Shown here piece after piece: positions 40,501-49,086 of a DNA stretch of 64,000 nucleotides. The stretch covers positions 124,001-188,000 of the forward strand of contig CALXWP010000002.1 in the NCBI GenBank assembly GCA_944392455.1, written 5' to 3'. This stretch comes from an uncultured Clostridia bacterium (GTDB lineage Bacteria; Bacillota; Clostridia; TANB77; CAG-508). Each line of letters opens with the position of its first letter. Position 1 is the stretch's first letter. The notes below the pieces were generated by a model. The model was not told where the DNA came from, ran no database searches, and saw only the letters and a list, made by a program, of their open reading frames with translations. A program made the position numbers and the translations under genes.

Positions 40501-41079
40501 TTATAAGTTTTCACTTGTTCCAGTACCATTAAATGGAATAAATTTACTAACAATATTTTGATTAATATCAATATTTTCTTGTGGTAATTTATATTCATCA
40601 AATGATATATTAATTTTATTCTCTACTAATTTCTCTACTTCTTCTTGTGATGCATGCTCGGCAAGTACAAGTTCACTAACTAATATTTGCTTTGCATTAT
40701 TAAGCATTTTCTTTTCTCCTGTAGATAGACCTTTTTCTTTTTGTTTAAAGCTTAAATTTCTAACTACATCAGCTACTTCGTAGATATCACCGCTCTTCAT
40801 CTTTTCCATATTGTCTCTATATCTCTTATTCCAATTTTGAGACATTTCTGTTTCATTTTCTCCTAAAACAGCCATAACTTTTGCAGCTTCATCTTTTCCG
40901 ATTATATTTCTAACACCAACTTCTTCAGCTTTGTTGGTTGGTACCATTACTTTTACCTCTCCAGGCATTTTAATAATATAATAATTTTGTTTTTCCCCTA
41001 ATATGTCTTTTTCTTCTATTGCGTCAATTGTTCCTGCTCCATGCATTGGATATACAATTTTATCACCTATGTTAAACAT
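40501..41079 (-). CDS. CarD/CdnL-like RNA polymerase-binding regulator
   Basis: 192 residues from ATG 41079 (MFNIGDKIVYPMHGAGTID), preceded by AGGAGGCCTCAT; an upstream in-frame ATT-type start is not needed. The N-terminal Tudor-like domain with VYPMHGAG and IKMPGEVKVMVPTNKAEEVGVR matches CarD/TRCF-RID proteins; the C-terminal helical domain (SKRYRDNMEKMKSGDIYEVADVVR) fits the CarD DNA-contact helices. CarD stabilises open promoter complexes. The last 35 residues are a variable tail. Confidence 0.9.
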   Translation of the reverse strand: MFNIGDKIVYPMHGAGTIDAIEEKDILGEKQNYYIIKMPGEVKVMVPTNKAEEVGVRNIIGKDEAAKVMAVLGENETEMSQNWNKRYRDNMEKMKSGDIYEVADVVRNLSFKQKEKGLSTGEKKMLNNAKQILVSELVLAEHASQEEVEKLVENKINISFDEYKLPQENIDINQNIVSKFIPFNGTGTSENL

Positions 41080-41170
41080 ATGAGGCCTCCTTTCTAATGT
41101 AATTTTCAAAATACGAAGTTAAAGAAAGGGTTTGTTTCTCTTTTTCAACTACATTTCTATTATACTACAA

Positions 41171-41207
41171 AAACTGGCAAAAGTCAAAACTTTTACCAGC
41201 TTTTTTT
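41171..41207 (-). terminator. Terminator of coaB
   Basis: AAACTGGCAAAAGT pairs with ACTTTTACCAGCTTT with one mismatch, T/A-rich flanks, downstream of the coaB-like gene on the minus strand. Confidence 0.75.
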
Positions 41208-41264
41208 ATGTATATTTTACCTGTAATTCAGTATTCTCTAAGGATTAATTTTTTTTATTTTTTT

Positions 41265-42035
41265 CTATTCAATAAATAGTATATTTTCTAATGCTTTGGC
41301 AATTTCTTGCTTAGTATTACACTCTGTTATAATACCTTCATTATTTATTATCATAGCCCAATGCTTTCCATTTCCTATTTTTGATAAGTCATTTGCTACA
41401 ATATAATCTGCATTATTCTTTTCTCTTAATTTAGATGCAACTTCATAAAGATGTTCTTTAGTTACCCCATCTAATAATTTAAATCCTACTAATTTAACAT
41501 CAGGTGCCATTTCTTTTATTTTACCTATAACTTTAGGTGTAAGTTTTAGCATTGTCATTAAATGTGGTTCATATGATGAAATTTTGGTATCATTATTACA
41601 AATACTTCTTGGATTTTCAAATATTTTCATAAGTTTCCCTTTCGTGATTTCCTCTTTTGTTTCTGTCTCTTGAATAGTATCCCATATTTCATCAACTAGT
41701 TCTTCTGCTCTTATTACATATTTTCCTCCATAATCTCCAACAGCACATGAATGAATAATTATATCTATTTTTTTTGTAGAAAATATTTCTTTTAATGCAT
41801 CTATTAAATCTTGGGTTGATTCAATTGTTACATATTTAATTTTCTCACTTGTACTTTTAGGTTTAAAAGTCATTTTAGTTGAGACAAAATATATATTTTC
41901 GATTTCATCATTTTTATCTGCCATTAAAGTATCTGCTATTGTACTTCCTAATGATCCTGTAGACATATTAGTAATTTTCATTACCGAATCTATTTTTTCA
42001 TTTGTTGGTCCTGCTGTAATAATTATATTTTTCAT
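41265..42035 (-). CDS. coaB: Stand-alone phosphopantothenate--cysteine ligase CoaB-like
   Basis: 256 residues, cytosolic; joins cysteine to 4'-phosphopantothenate in coenzyme A synthesis. It begins IIITAGPTNEKIDSVMKITNMSTGSLG, the nucleotide-binding P-site of the CoaB fold, contains IIHSCAVGDYGGK and VKLVGFKLLDG, and ends ADYIVANDLSKIGNGKHWAMI (the conserved VAND motif). It is not fused to CoaC, as in streptococci and several Clostridia; coaC is not in the window. Confidence 0.88.
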   Translation of the reverse strand: MKNIIITAGPTNEKIDSVMKITNMSTGSLGSTIADTLMADKNDEIENIYFVSTKMTFKPKSTSEKIKYVTIESTQDLIDALKEIFSTKKIDIIIHSCAVGDYGGKYVIRAEELVDEIWDTIQETETKEEITKGKLMKIFENPRSICNNDTKISSYEPHLMTMLKLTPKVIGKIKEMAPDVKLVGFKLLDGVTKEHLYEVASKLREKNNADYIVANDLSKIGNGKHWAMIINNEGIITECNTKQEIAKALENILFIE

Positions 42036-42065
42036 TTATATTCCTCCTGTAAAAACTTATTTGTC

Positions 42066-42527
42066 TTATTTACTTGTAGATCCAAATCCTCCAACTCTTT
42101 CACCTTCTGCATTATCATCATCAGATACTAAGTATTTTTGGAATACAGCTTGTCCTATGGCTTCTCCTTTTTTAATTACTATATCTTCATCTTTTATGTT
42201 AAAAAATGCAAACATAAAATGTCCATCATTATCTGGATTTCCATAATAATCTTTGTCTATTACTCCAACACTGTTTGCCATTATTAATCCCTTCTTTTTT
42301 GGATTAGAACTACGGTTATATAAAAATAGTACTTCATCATCTTGCATATATGCTTTTAGCCCTGTTTTTATTAATGTTGGTGCCATACCTTTTTTAAAAC
42401 TTGGTATTACTGTATCTTCTGCAGCTTCTATATCATAACCTGCTGAATATTTTGTTTTTCTAACAGGTAAATTTATTCCTTTATCTTCCCATCCTTTTGC
42501 TATTTCAAATCCTCTTACTTTTTCCAT
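42066..42527 (-). CDS. dut: dUTP diphosphatase
   Basis: 153 residues. Trimeric dUTPase motifs are all present: motif I SAGYDIEAAEDTVI, motif II NRSSNPKKKG, motif III GVIDKDYYGNPDNDG, motif IV IKKGEAIGQAVFQKY and the C-terminal motif V RVGGFGSTSK. It removes dUTP and supplies dUMP for thymidylate. Adjacent to coaB with a 30-base gap. Confidence 0.95.
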   Translation of the reverse strand: MEKVRGFEIAKGWEDKGINLPVRKTKYSAGYDIEAAEDTVIPSFKKGMAPTLIKTGLKAYMQDDEVLFLYNRSSNPKKKGLIMANSVGVIDKDYYGNPDNDGHFMFAFFNIKDEDIVIKKGEAIGQAVFQKYLVSDDDNAEGERVGGFGSTSK

Positions 42528-42611
42528 CTATAATCAATCCTTTCTTATCTCTTTTTTCATTGATCATTATATTATATTTTATTTTTTTGTCAAGGGATTT
42601 TATATATAAGG

Positions 42612-42633
42612 AAAAGGGGAGCAAAAGCCCCCC
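42612..42633 (-). terminator. Terminator of the orphan gene at 42639
   Basis: GGGGGGCTTTTGCTCCCC followed by TTTTCC on the minus strand starts six bases after the stop. It is GC-rich like the terminator of the other orphan gene. Confidence 0.85.
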
Positions 42634-42638
42634 AAATC

Positions 42639-43154
42639 CTATCTCGTGATTTCGAACATAGACACAAACTTCATGTCTTTTATATTAAACTGGCTAGGCT
42701 TAAGATAATTGCCCTCGTCATCTGTGATAATTTGGACTTTTCCTCTATATCCAGACTTTTCAGTCCAGAAACCTTCGCTCTCCTGTCTTATAAAATGGAA
42801 TCCTCCATTTTCATCCAGGTACAAAGCCACTTTGTAACCTTTCCGTGAAACAGATTCACTTCTAGTCACATAGATCTTTCTGCCCATTGCTCTAACATCT
42901 TTTATGAACCTATTTACAGCCACTTTGCCAACAGAGGCATTATAGTGTCCATCGGTCCAACCGAGATAGCCCCAGATTCTCTGGTCTGGAATTGGCAAGT
43001 CAAATCCCATTGCATAGGCATAGCAATTAAGATGCTCTACCTTTGCCAGATCTGAATTCCACCTATCAATATCAAATTTAGGTGGAAACTCCATCTTTTT
43101 CATAAGATTTTTCAAAACCTTCCGAGCCCAAACCAACTCATCAAAATCATTCAT
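42639..43154 (-). CDS. Orphan protein of unknown function, GC-richer than the host
   Basis: A 171-residue protein I do not recognise, with no membrane segment. It contains VEHLNCYAYAMGFDLPIPDQR, GYLGWTDGHYNASVG, IKDVRAMGRKIYVTRSESV and a repeated beta pattern (KVALYLDENGGFHFIRQES, GKVQIITDDEGNYLKPSQF). The Cys in HLNCYAYAMG followed by a later His in GGFHFIRQ resembles cysteine peptidase or NlpC-like layouts, only as a weak hint. Codon use is markedly more GC-rich than its neighbours, and two in-frame CGG codons occur (complement 43122-43124, codon 11, and 42843-42845, codon 104). It has its own TGaTATAAT promoter (complement 43217-43222), GGAGGAG ribosome binding site and terminator, like the orphan at 1486. 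Confidence 0.7.
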   Translation of the reverse strand: MNDFDELVWARKVLKNLMKKMEFPPKFDIDRWNSDLAKVEHLNCYAYAMGFDLPIPDQRIWGYLGWTDGHYNASVGKVAVNRFIKDVRAMGRKIYVTRSESVSRKGYKVALYLDENGGFHFIRQESEGFWTEKSGYRGKVQIITDDEGNYLKPSQFNIKDMKFVSMFEITR

Positions 43155-43271
43155 ATTTATGCTCCTCCCTCTCTCTGGGTTCTTCCAAATGCTTTACTAT
43201 GAAAGCATCATATTTTATTATATCATATATCAATACATTTTTCCAGTAATGATTAATATCCTATAAAATGA

Positions 43272-43309
43272 AAAGAGAGTAAACTCATTAAAATATTTAT
43301 ACTCTCTTA
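43272..43309 (-). terminator. Terminator of the DMT permease gene
   Basis: AAGAGAGTA and TACTCTCTT pair around an AT-rich loop with a T-rich tail on the minus strand. Confidence 0.65.
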
Positions 43310-43337
43310 GATTCATATATATATATAATTTTTAAAA

Positions 43338-44246
43338 TCATTCAAATGATAATGTGATCATTCCTAATAATATTAGTCCTATAAGGATATACTGTTTTTT
43401 CTTTAACTTTTCTTTTAGGAATATTCTTGACAATATAACTGTTACAATACTATATGCAGCAATATATGGTGAAGCAAGAGCAGCATCTCCAAATGCAAAT
43501 GCATAAATATATGTATATTGACCTGCTGTTTCCACAAGTGTTCCAGCTAGTTTTAATTTATTTTCCTTAATATCTAATACTTTATATTCCCTATCTTTAA
43601 ATTTAAGTACTATTAGTGCAATAATACCTATAATTGCATATATGAATGAATATGCTATAATAACTTGTTCTGCTGATAAATCCGCTTCTAATGTATAATC
43701 ATCCATAAATGAGCCTATGCCATCTAAAAACCAATATCCTAAAGCAAATGCAATACCTTTAATATATAGCATATATGCTCTTTTGGCATTTTTTTCATCT
43801 TCCTCCTTATTTCCAGATTCTATTCTTAATACTTCATCTTTATTAATTGATAATAAAATCATACAAATAATTATAACAGCAATTGCAATAATTTGTGGTA
43901 CTCCCACTTCTTGACCTAATAAAAATATACAAAGTAAAGTTGTAATAGCACAAGAAGAATTTTGAATTGGTGATAATATAGACACTTTTACTAATGTCAT
44001 AGCCTTATATGTACAAAACATTGACGCTATGTATATAAGTGCTATTGGTAAATATGTTATAAGAATATTTAAGTTTATCTCTGCTCTTGTAATAAGCATA
44101 AATATTACAGCACAAATTCCCAGTATTATTCCATTAAATGATATTAATTTTAATACACTATGTTTTTCATGTGTTGATACTTTTTTAAATATTGTCTCTG
44201 ATGTACCCCAAAGTAGTACAGTTATTGTTGCAAATAAAAGCCACAT
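43338..44246 (-). CDS. EamA/DMT superfamily permease
   Basis: 302 residues with about ten membrane helices in two repeats, starting LLFATITVLLWGTSETIFKKV. The SPIQNSSCAITTLLCIFLLGQE and SPYIAAYSIVTVILSRIFLKEKL stretches are the typical ends of EamA repeats. A charged loop in the middle (RIESGNKEEDEKNAKR) splits the repeats. The substrate cannot be read from sequence; drug or metabolite export is usual. Confidence 0.85.
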   Translation of the reverse strand: MWLLFATITVLLWGTSETIFKKVSTHEKHSVLKLISFNGIILGICAVIFMLITRAEINLNILITYLPIALIYIASMFCTYKAMTLVKVSILSPIQNSSCAITTLLCIFLLGQEVGVPQIIAIAVIIICMILLSINKDEVLRIESGNKEEDEKNAKRAYMLYIKGIAFALGYWFLDGIGSFMDDYTLEADLSAEQVIIAYSFIYAIIGIIALIVLKFKDREYKVLDIKENKLKLAGTLVETAGQYTYIYAFAFGDAALASPYIAAYSIVTVILSRIFLKEKLKKKQYILIGLILLGMITLSFE

Positions 44247-44588
44247 TTTTTATTCCTCCTATAAATATATTTAATACTTCTAACTAATAAGTACAATAAA
44301 TATATTTATCTATGGACCATTAATATTTATTACTGCAACAAGTAAAAGTTTACACATTTTTGTCTTTTTCATATAAAATAAAAATCTATGACTTAAATGT
44401 ATAAGTTTTAAAACTATTTCTTTCACCTATTTCCTTCCTTTCATTTTCAGTAAAAATTATATATAAATCAATCTTATGTGTCAAATACATCTCCCTAATA
44501 TTTCCAAATAAGCTAACAGTCATTCTTAACATCATAATTCTAAAATAAAGGAAGAGTCATGATTGCCTCCTCCCTTTATTTTTATTTA
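44247..44588. other. 342-base AT-rich spacer
   Basis: No gene seen on either strand. Toward its right end AAATAAAGGaaGAG and CTCctCCCTTTATTT (about 44543-44585) form an imperfect stem that probably terminates the 44589 gene on the minus strand. The rest is plain AT-rich sequence, presumably holding the DMT gene promoter. Confidence 0.6.
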
Positions 44589-45302
44589 CTATTTTATTAT
44601 CGCTATAATATTTCTATATACTTTATTTATAAAATCCAAAGCTTCTTTTTCTATCTCAGTATCTCTTATGCAAATTATATATGAATTTTTATTAGTATTT
44701 ATTTTTAATTTTAAATCAATTGTTTCTTTACTCTTTCTTGCACCTACTCCAATTATTGTACCATTTTGCTCATTCATAATATTTTGATCATTTTCTAATA
44801 TTTCGCAATTTGTTATCTCTTCATATTTTATAAGGTCACATGTATTTTTATATGTATTAATAATTGCTAATATTCTATTTGAATTATCAAAGCATACAAT
44901 ATTTGAATTATATTTTATCTTTTTATCAAAATTAAATTTTTTTAGTTCCTCATTTATTTTTTCTTTTTTTGCATCTCTTTTTATTTTTTCCTTACTTGGA
45001 ACTAAGATCCATTGCACAATAAATGAAAACATAGCAATTATATATGTCAATAAAAGAATATATATAATTGGTAAAGTAGTATTTAAAGTTTGTTCACTTT
45101 CTGTCTGTTTATTAACGTTTAAAACTATACTAAATGCAAGAATCAAAATAATAGATAATACTCCTAGAATTATAATCTTCTTCCTAAATTGTTTTAAGAT
45201 TGTTTTGTACTTTTTAAAATTCTTATCATATATTTTTTTATTTGTTTTATTTATTGATATCAAAAATAATATAATTGTTAATGCAAGTAAAAATATTCCC
45301 AT
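44589..45302 (-). CDS. Hypothetical membrane protein with three helices
   Basis: 237 residues: helices at about 2-18 (GIFLLALTIILFLISI), 44-62 (IIILGVLSIILILAFSIVL) and 78-100, a basic coiled linker (SKEKIKRDAKKEKINEEL), then a soluble domain of alternating strands (YNSNIVCFDNSNRILAIINT, IIGVGARKSKETIDLKLKI, SYIICIRDTEIEKEALDF). The soluble part resembles PH-like membrane-coupled domains, but no family is assigned. It stands alone. Confidence 0.65.
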   Translation of the reverse strand: MGIFLLALTIILFLISINKTNKKIYDKNFKKYKTILKQFRKKIIILGVLSIILILAFSIVLNVNKQTESEQTLNTTLPIIYILLLTYIIAMFSFIVQWILVPSKEKIKRDAKKEKINEELKKFNFDKKIKYNSNIVCFDNSNRILAIINTYKNTCDLIKYEEITNCEILENDQNIMNEQNGTIIGVGARKSKETIDLKLKINTNKNSYIICIRDTEIEKEALDFINKVYRNIIAIIK

Positions 45303-45374
45303 TTATGCTCCTCCGCTTTTACATACATAAAATTTTATCATATTTATTTTGTTTTTACAATGTTTATAACTTTT

Positions 45375-46106
45375 TTATACTAATTCTTCTATATTTTCAC
45401 ATATAAAATTATCGCAATATTTTTTTGCTTTATTCATATCATCTTTATTCCTTATTACCCAACCTAATACTGGTTTCCTCTCTCTAAATTTAGAAACCTT
45501 TCTATTAGGTAATGCTTTAATATTATATGATATAAAATCTGGTTTAGTAATAAAATTGAAAAACATATTTCTTAATAAGAGTTTTAAAAATCCATTTAAT
45601 TCTACTTTTTCATAACTAGATACTAATTGTCCTCTTATTATATCAGGATAATTTTTTTTAAACCAATTTACAGATAATGGACTAAAACTTTTTACTACAA
45701 ACTCACCATTATATTTTTGTAGGAATTTCATAGCTTCTTTTTCTAATAGACCAGGTCTTACATCATATTTAAACTCAATGACTAGCGGGACTTTCCCATC
45801 AACTAGTTCCAAGACTTTTTTTAATAATGGAATATGATATTTTGTACTATTTAAATTTAGATCCTTAATTTCATCATATGTACAATCTTTAATATTTTTA
45901 TCCATACCAGTCATTCTTTCTAGATTATCATCATGAAAAACTACAACAGAATTGTCTTTTAATAAATGTAAATCTAATTCTATTATATGATTATTCTCTA
46001 TTGCCATTTCAAAAGCTTTTAAAGAATTCTCTGGTATTCCTTTATTAATATTATACATTCCTCTGTGTACTATTAAATTGCTTGTTAAAAAATCAAAATT
46101 TTTCAT
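45375..46106 (-). CDS. Glycerophosphodiester phosphodiesterase
   Basis: 243-residue GDPD TIM-barrel enzyme that releases sn-glycerol-3-phosphate from glycerophosphodiesters. It has HRGMYNINKGIPENSLKAF (HRG and ENT-like motif) and IELDLHLLKDNSVVVFHDDNLERMTG with the catalytic Glu/Asp and His. No signal peptide, so cytosolic (UgpQ-like) rather than secreted. Confidence 0.92.
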   Translation of the reverse strand: MKNFDFLTSNLIVHRGMYNINKGIPENSLKAFEMAIENNHIIELDLHLLKDNSVVVFHDDNLERMTGMDKNIKDCTYDEIKDLNLNSTKYHIPLLKKVLELVDGKVPLVIEFKYDVRPGLLEKEAMKFLQKYNGEFVVKSFSPLSVNWFKKNYPDIIRGQLVSSYEKVELNGFLKLLLRNMFFNFITKPDFISYNIKALPNRKVSKFRERKPVLGWVIRNKDDMNKAKKYCDNFICENIEELV

Positions 46107-46173
46107 TTTCGTTCACATCTCTTTTTTAATTTTTTAATTATATCAATTAATCTTTATTATATATATAAATTAA

Positions 46174-46225
46174 AAAACTCTCAATATAAATTGTTAAATA
46201 CTAACAAATAAATATTGAAAGTTTT
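46174..46225 (-). terminator. Terminator of spo0A
   Basis: AAAACTCTCAATAT and ATATTGAAAGTTTT pair with one mismatch and are followed on the minus strand by a T-rich run. Confidence 0.7.
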
Positions 46226-46249
46226 GTTATTGCTCAAATATTCTAATTT

Positions 46250-47068
46250 TTATGCACTCTTTAATTCTAATCTTAGCTTATCAGCAATCATTGCTATAAA
46301 CTCACTATTTGTTGGTTTTCCTTTAGATGCAGAAACAGTATATCCAAATATTCTTTCAACAGTTTGTTGCTCTCCTCTTCCCCAAGCAACTTCAATTGCA
46401 TGACGAATTGCTCTTTCTACTCTACTTGGAGTTGTATGATACTTAACAGCAATATCTGGATACAATTGTTTTGTAATTTGATTAATTACATCAATATCAT
46501 TTACTACCATTATTATGGCTTCTCTCAAATATTGATAACCTTTAATATGAGCAGGAACACCAACTTCATGTATTATATTTGTAACTAATGCTTCTAAATT
46601 ATCTTCATTATTTCTACTTTCAGGGGATATATCTATATACTTCGTTTTAATCTCTCTTGATATAAAATTAGATTTATTTTGTGTTGGTTGATAATATTTT
46701 AATTCTTTTATTCTCTTAATTAATATTATGATGTCAAATGGTTTTACTATGTAATATTGTGCTCCGAGTTCAATTGCTCTTTGTGTTATTTTGTCTTGAC
46801 CTACAGCAGATAAAATTATGCAGATAGGCTTTTTTTCTAAATTACTTGAATTTAATTTTTCTAAAACTCCTAATCCGTCTAAATGAGGCATTATTATATC
46901 TAGTAATGCTATATCTGGTTTTGTCTCTATTATTTTACTATATGCTTCTTCTCCATCTCTAGCTACTCCTACAACTTCAATGTCCTCATCTTCTGATAAA
47001 TACTTTACTAATGTTTTTGCAAAATCTTGGTTGTCATCTGATACTAAAATTCTGATTTTTTCATTCAA
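46250..47068 (-). CDS. spo0A: Sporulation master response regulator Spo0A
   Basis: 272 residues. The receiver domain has the acidic pocket SDDNQDF, the phospho-Asp in [19 protein letters not shown] and the conserved Lys in YYIVKPFD. The C-terminal Spo0A effector domain contains [37 protein letters not shown] with the DNA-recognition helix, and ends [21 protein letters not shown]. Phosphorylated Spo0A drives entry into sporulation by binding 0A boxes. spoIVB, its usual neighbour, is not present here. Confidence 0.97.
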   Translation of the reverse strand: MNEKIRILVSDDNQDFAKTLVKYLSEDEDIEVVGVARDGEEAYSKIIETKPDIALLDIIMPHLDGLGVLEKLNSSNLEKKPICIILSAVGQDKITQRAIELGAQYYIVKPFDIIILIKRIKELKYYQPTQNKSNFISREIKTKYIDISPESRNNEDNLEALVTNIIHEVGVPAHIKGYQYLREAIIMVVNDIDVINQITKQLYPDIAVKYHTTPSRVERAIRHAIEVAWGRGEQQTVERIFGYTVSASKGKPTNSEFIAMIADKLRLELKSA

Positions 47069-47166
47069 TTTTCTAATCCCCCTATCAAATTAATTGTAAA
47101 TATTTTACAATTTGATTATATATCTTTTTCCAAAATTTTACAATAGTTTTTGATAAGTTTTTTATT

Positions 47167-47802
47167 TTATTTTCTTTTATCTATTAATTTTCTCTCTAAT
47201 AATCGGTATTCTAGTATATTTATATTCATTTCGTTATATTTATATTTTTCTAATTTCTCCATTTCTTCTTTTGTTAGTTCTATTCTACAAATAATATTCT
47301 CTAAATATGCAATATTTATAATATCTATTTTATTTTGAGTACAATAATATTTAAACTTATCTAAATCTTGATATGTTATTACTATTTCTATTTCATACCC
47401 TTCTTCTTTTTCTAATATATTAGTCTCATTTATTGCCTTAGCTGCGGCTTCAGTATATGCTCTAACTAATCCCCCTGCTCCTAATAGAATACCTCCAAAG
47501 TATCTAGTTACTATTATTAAAACATTGCATAATTCGTTTTTTTCAATCACATTTAAAATTGGAGAACCTGCTGTTCCACTTGGCTCTCCGTCATCACTAA
47601 ATTTTTTCTTTTGTATTCCATCTTCATCTATTACATATGCATAGCAATTATGTCTAGCATCATAGTATTTTTTTCTTATTTCTTGTAATCTCTTTTCAGC
47701 TTCTTCTACATTATTTACTCTAAATATATTTGCGATAAATCTTGATTTTTTTTCTTCTACAATTACTGTAGCATTGTTATCTATAGTTTTTAAATCTTTC
47801 AT
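47167..47802 (-). CDS. YigZ/IMPACT family protein
   Basis: 211 residues. N-terminal UPF0029 domain with SRFIANIFRVNNVEEAEKRL, NCYAYVIDEDGIQKKKFSDDGEPSGTAGSPIL and ILIVTRYFGGILLGAGGLVRAY, then a short C-terminal DUF1949 ferredoxin-like domain. IMPACT proteins influence translation stress responses in eukaryotes; the bacterial role is uncertain. Confidence 0.92.
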   Translation of the reverse strand: MKDLKTIDNNATVIVEEKKSRFIANIFRVNNVEEAEKRLQEIRKKYYDARHNCYAYVIDEDGIQKKKFSDDGEPSGTAGSPILNVIEKNELCNVLIIVTRYFGGILLGAGGLVRAYTEAAAKAINETNILEKEEGYEIEIVITYQDLDKFKYYCTQNKIDIINIAYLENIICRIELTKEEMEKLEKYKYNEMNINILEYRLLERKLIDKRK

Positions 47803-47819
47803 ATATTACCTTTCTATTT

Positions 47820-49085
47820 CTAATTCATTCCTGCTGTATATCCTGTTGAATATGCTATTTGTAAATTAAATCCTCCTGTATAAGCATCTACATCTATAAT
47901 TTCTCCCGCAAAATATAAACCTTTTATAATTTTTGATTCCATTGTTTTAGGATTAATTTCATTAATTTTTATTCCTCCAGAAGTTATAATTGCTTCTTCT
48001 ATAGGTCTAAATCCTTTTATATAAATTTCAAATCCTTTTAAAACACTTACTAAATTTTTTCTTTCTTCTTTTGTTATTTCATTAACTTTCTTATCTGATC
48101 TAATATTAGATACTTGTATTATTGTTTCAATAATTTTCTTTGGTAATAGTTTGTTTAAACAATTTTTATATTCTTTATTTTTTTCTTCACTAAAATCTCT
48201 TAAAATTCTATCATCTAACTTTTTTTCTGAAAGTGCAGGTTTTAAATCTATTTTTAAAACAATTTTATCGTTTTTTAATAACTCATCTATATTTTTATAT
48301 CTTAATAAATGTGCTGAAGCACTTAAAACTGTTGGACCTGATACTCCAAAATGAGTAAATAACATTTCCCCAAAATCTTCATATATTATTTTATTTTTTT
48401 CTAAGTCAATGAACTTAATGCCAACATTTCTTAGACTTAATCCTTGCATATTTTTACATAATTTTAAACTTTCATTATTCACAGTTAATGGAACTAGAGA
48501 TGGTCTTATTTTAGTAATAGTATGACCTAGTTCTTCTGCCATTTTATATCCATCTCCAGTCGATCCAGTTCCAGGATAACTTTTCCCTCCAGTTGCTAAT
48601 ATAACTTTATCTGCTTTTATTTCCTTTTCCTTACCATTAATATTCGCTAAAACTCCGTATACCTTTTTATTATTATCAACTAATATTTTACTTACTTTGC
48701 AATTAGTTATGATTTTAACTCCTAACTTTTCTACCATTCTTATTAGCGCTTTTTGAACATCTTGAGATCTATCTGATACTGGGAATATTCTATTTCCCCT
48801 CTCTACTTTTGTTTCTACTCCTTCTTTATTTAATATATTTAAAATATCTATATTCGTAAAATTATTAAAAGCACTATAAAGAAATTTTCCATTTCCAGGA
48901 ACATTTTTTATAAAATCATCCATAGGAAGATTGCTTGTAATATTACATCTTCCCTTTCCAGTAATTAAAATTTTTTTGCCTGGAATTTCCATCTTTTCTA
49001 AAATTATTACATCATTTCCATTTTTTGATGAAGAAATAGCAGCCACCATTCCGGCTGCTCCTCCTCCTATAATAACCACTTTCAT
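47820..49085 (-). CDS. HI0933/BaiN-type FAD flavoprotein
   Basis: 421 residues. N-terminal FAD Rossmann motif VVIIGGGAAGMVAAISSSKNGN, then GKKILITGKGRCNITSN, typical of the HI0933/YtfP family, and a C-terminal GLYFAGEIIDVDAYTGGFNLQIAYSTGY. BaiN is a 3-dehydro bile-acid reductase in some gut bacteria, but most family members have unknown substrates. Two bases separate its end from the next gene upstream. Confidence 0.88.
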   Translation of the reverse strand: MKVVIIGGGAAGMVAAISSSKNGNDVIILEKMEIPGKKILITGKGRCNITSNLPMDDFIKNVPGNGKFLYSAFNNFTNIDILNILNKEGVETKVERGNRIFPVSDRSQDVQKALIRMVEKLGVKIITNCKVSKILVDNNKKVYGVLANINGKEKEIKADKVILATGGKSYPGTGSTGDGYKMAEELGHTITKIRPSLVPLTVNNESLKLCKNMQGLSLRNVGIKFIDLEKNKIIYEDFGEMLFTHFGVSGPTVLSASAHLLRYKNIDELLKNDKIVLKIDLKPALSEKKLDDRILRDFSEEKNKEYKNCLNKLLPKKIIETIIQVSNIRSDKKVNEITKEERKNLVSVLKGFEIYIKGFRPIEEAIITSGGIKINEINPKTMESKIIKGLYFAGEIIDVDAYTGGFNLQIAYSTGYTAGMN

Positions 49086-49086
49086 T

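Noticed and set aside
42639..43154. Prophage remnant or integrative element around the orphan gene
   Set aside because: No integrase, recombinase, att-like direct repeat or phage gene is seen nearby; only the single gene has foreign composition.
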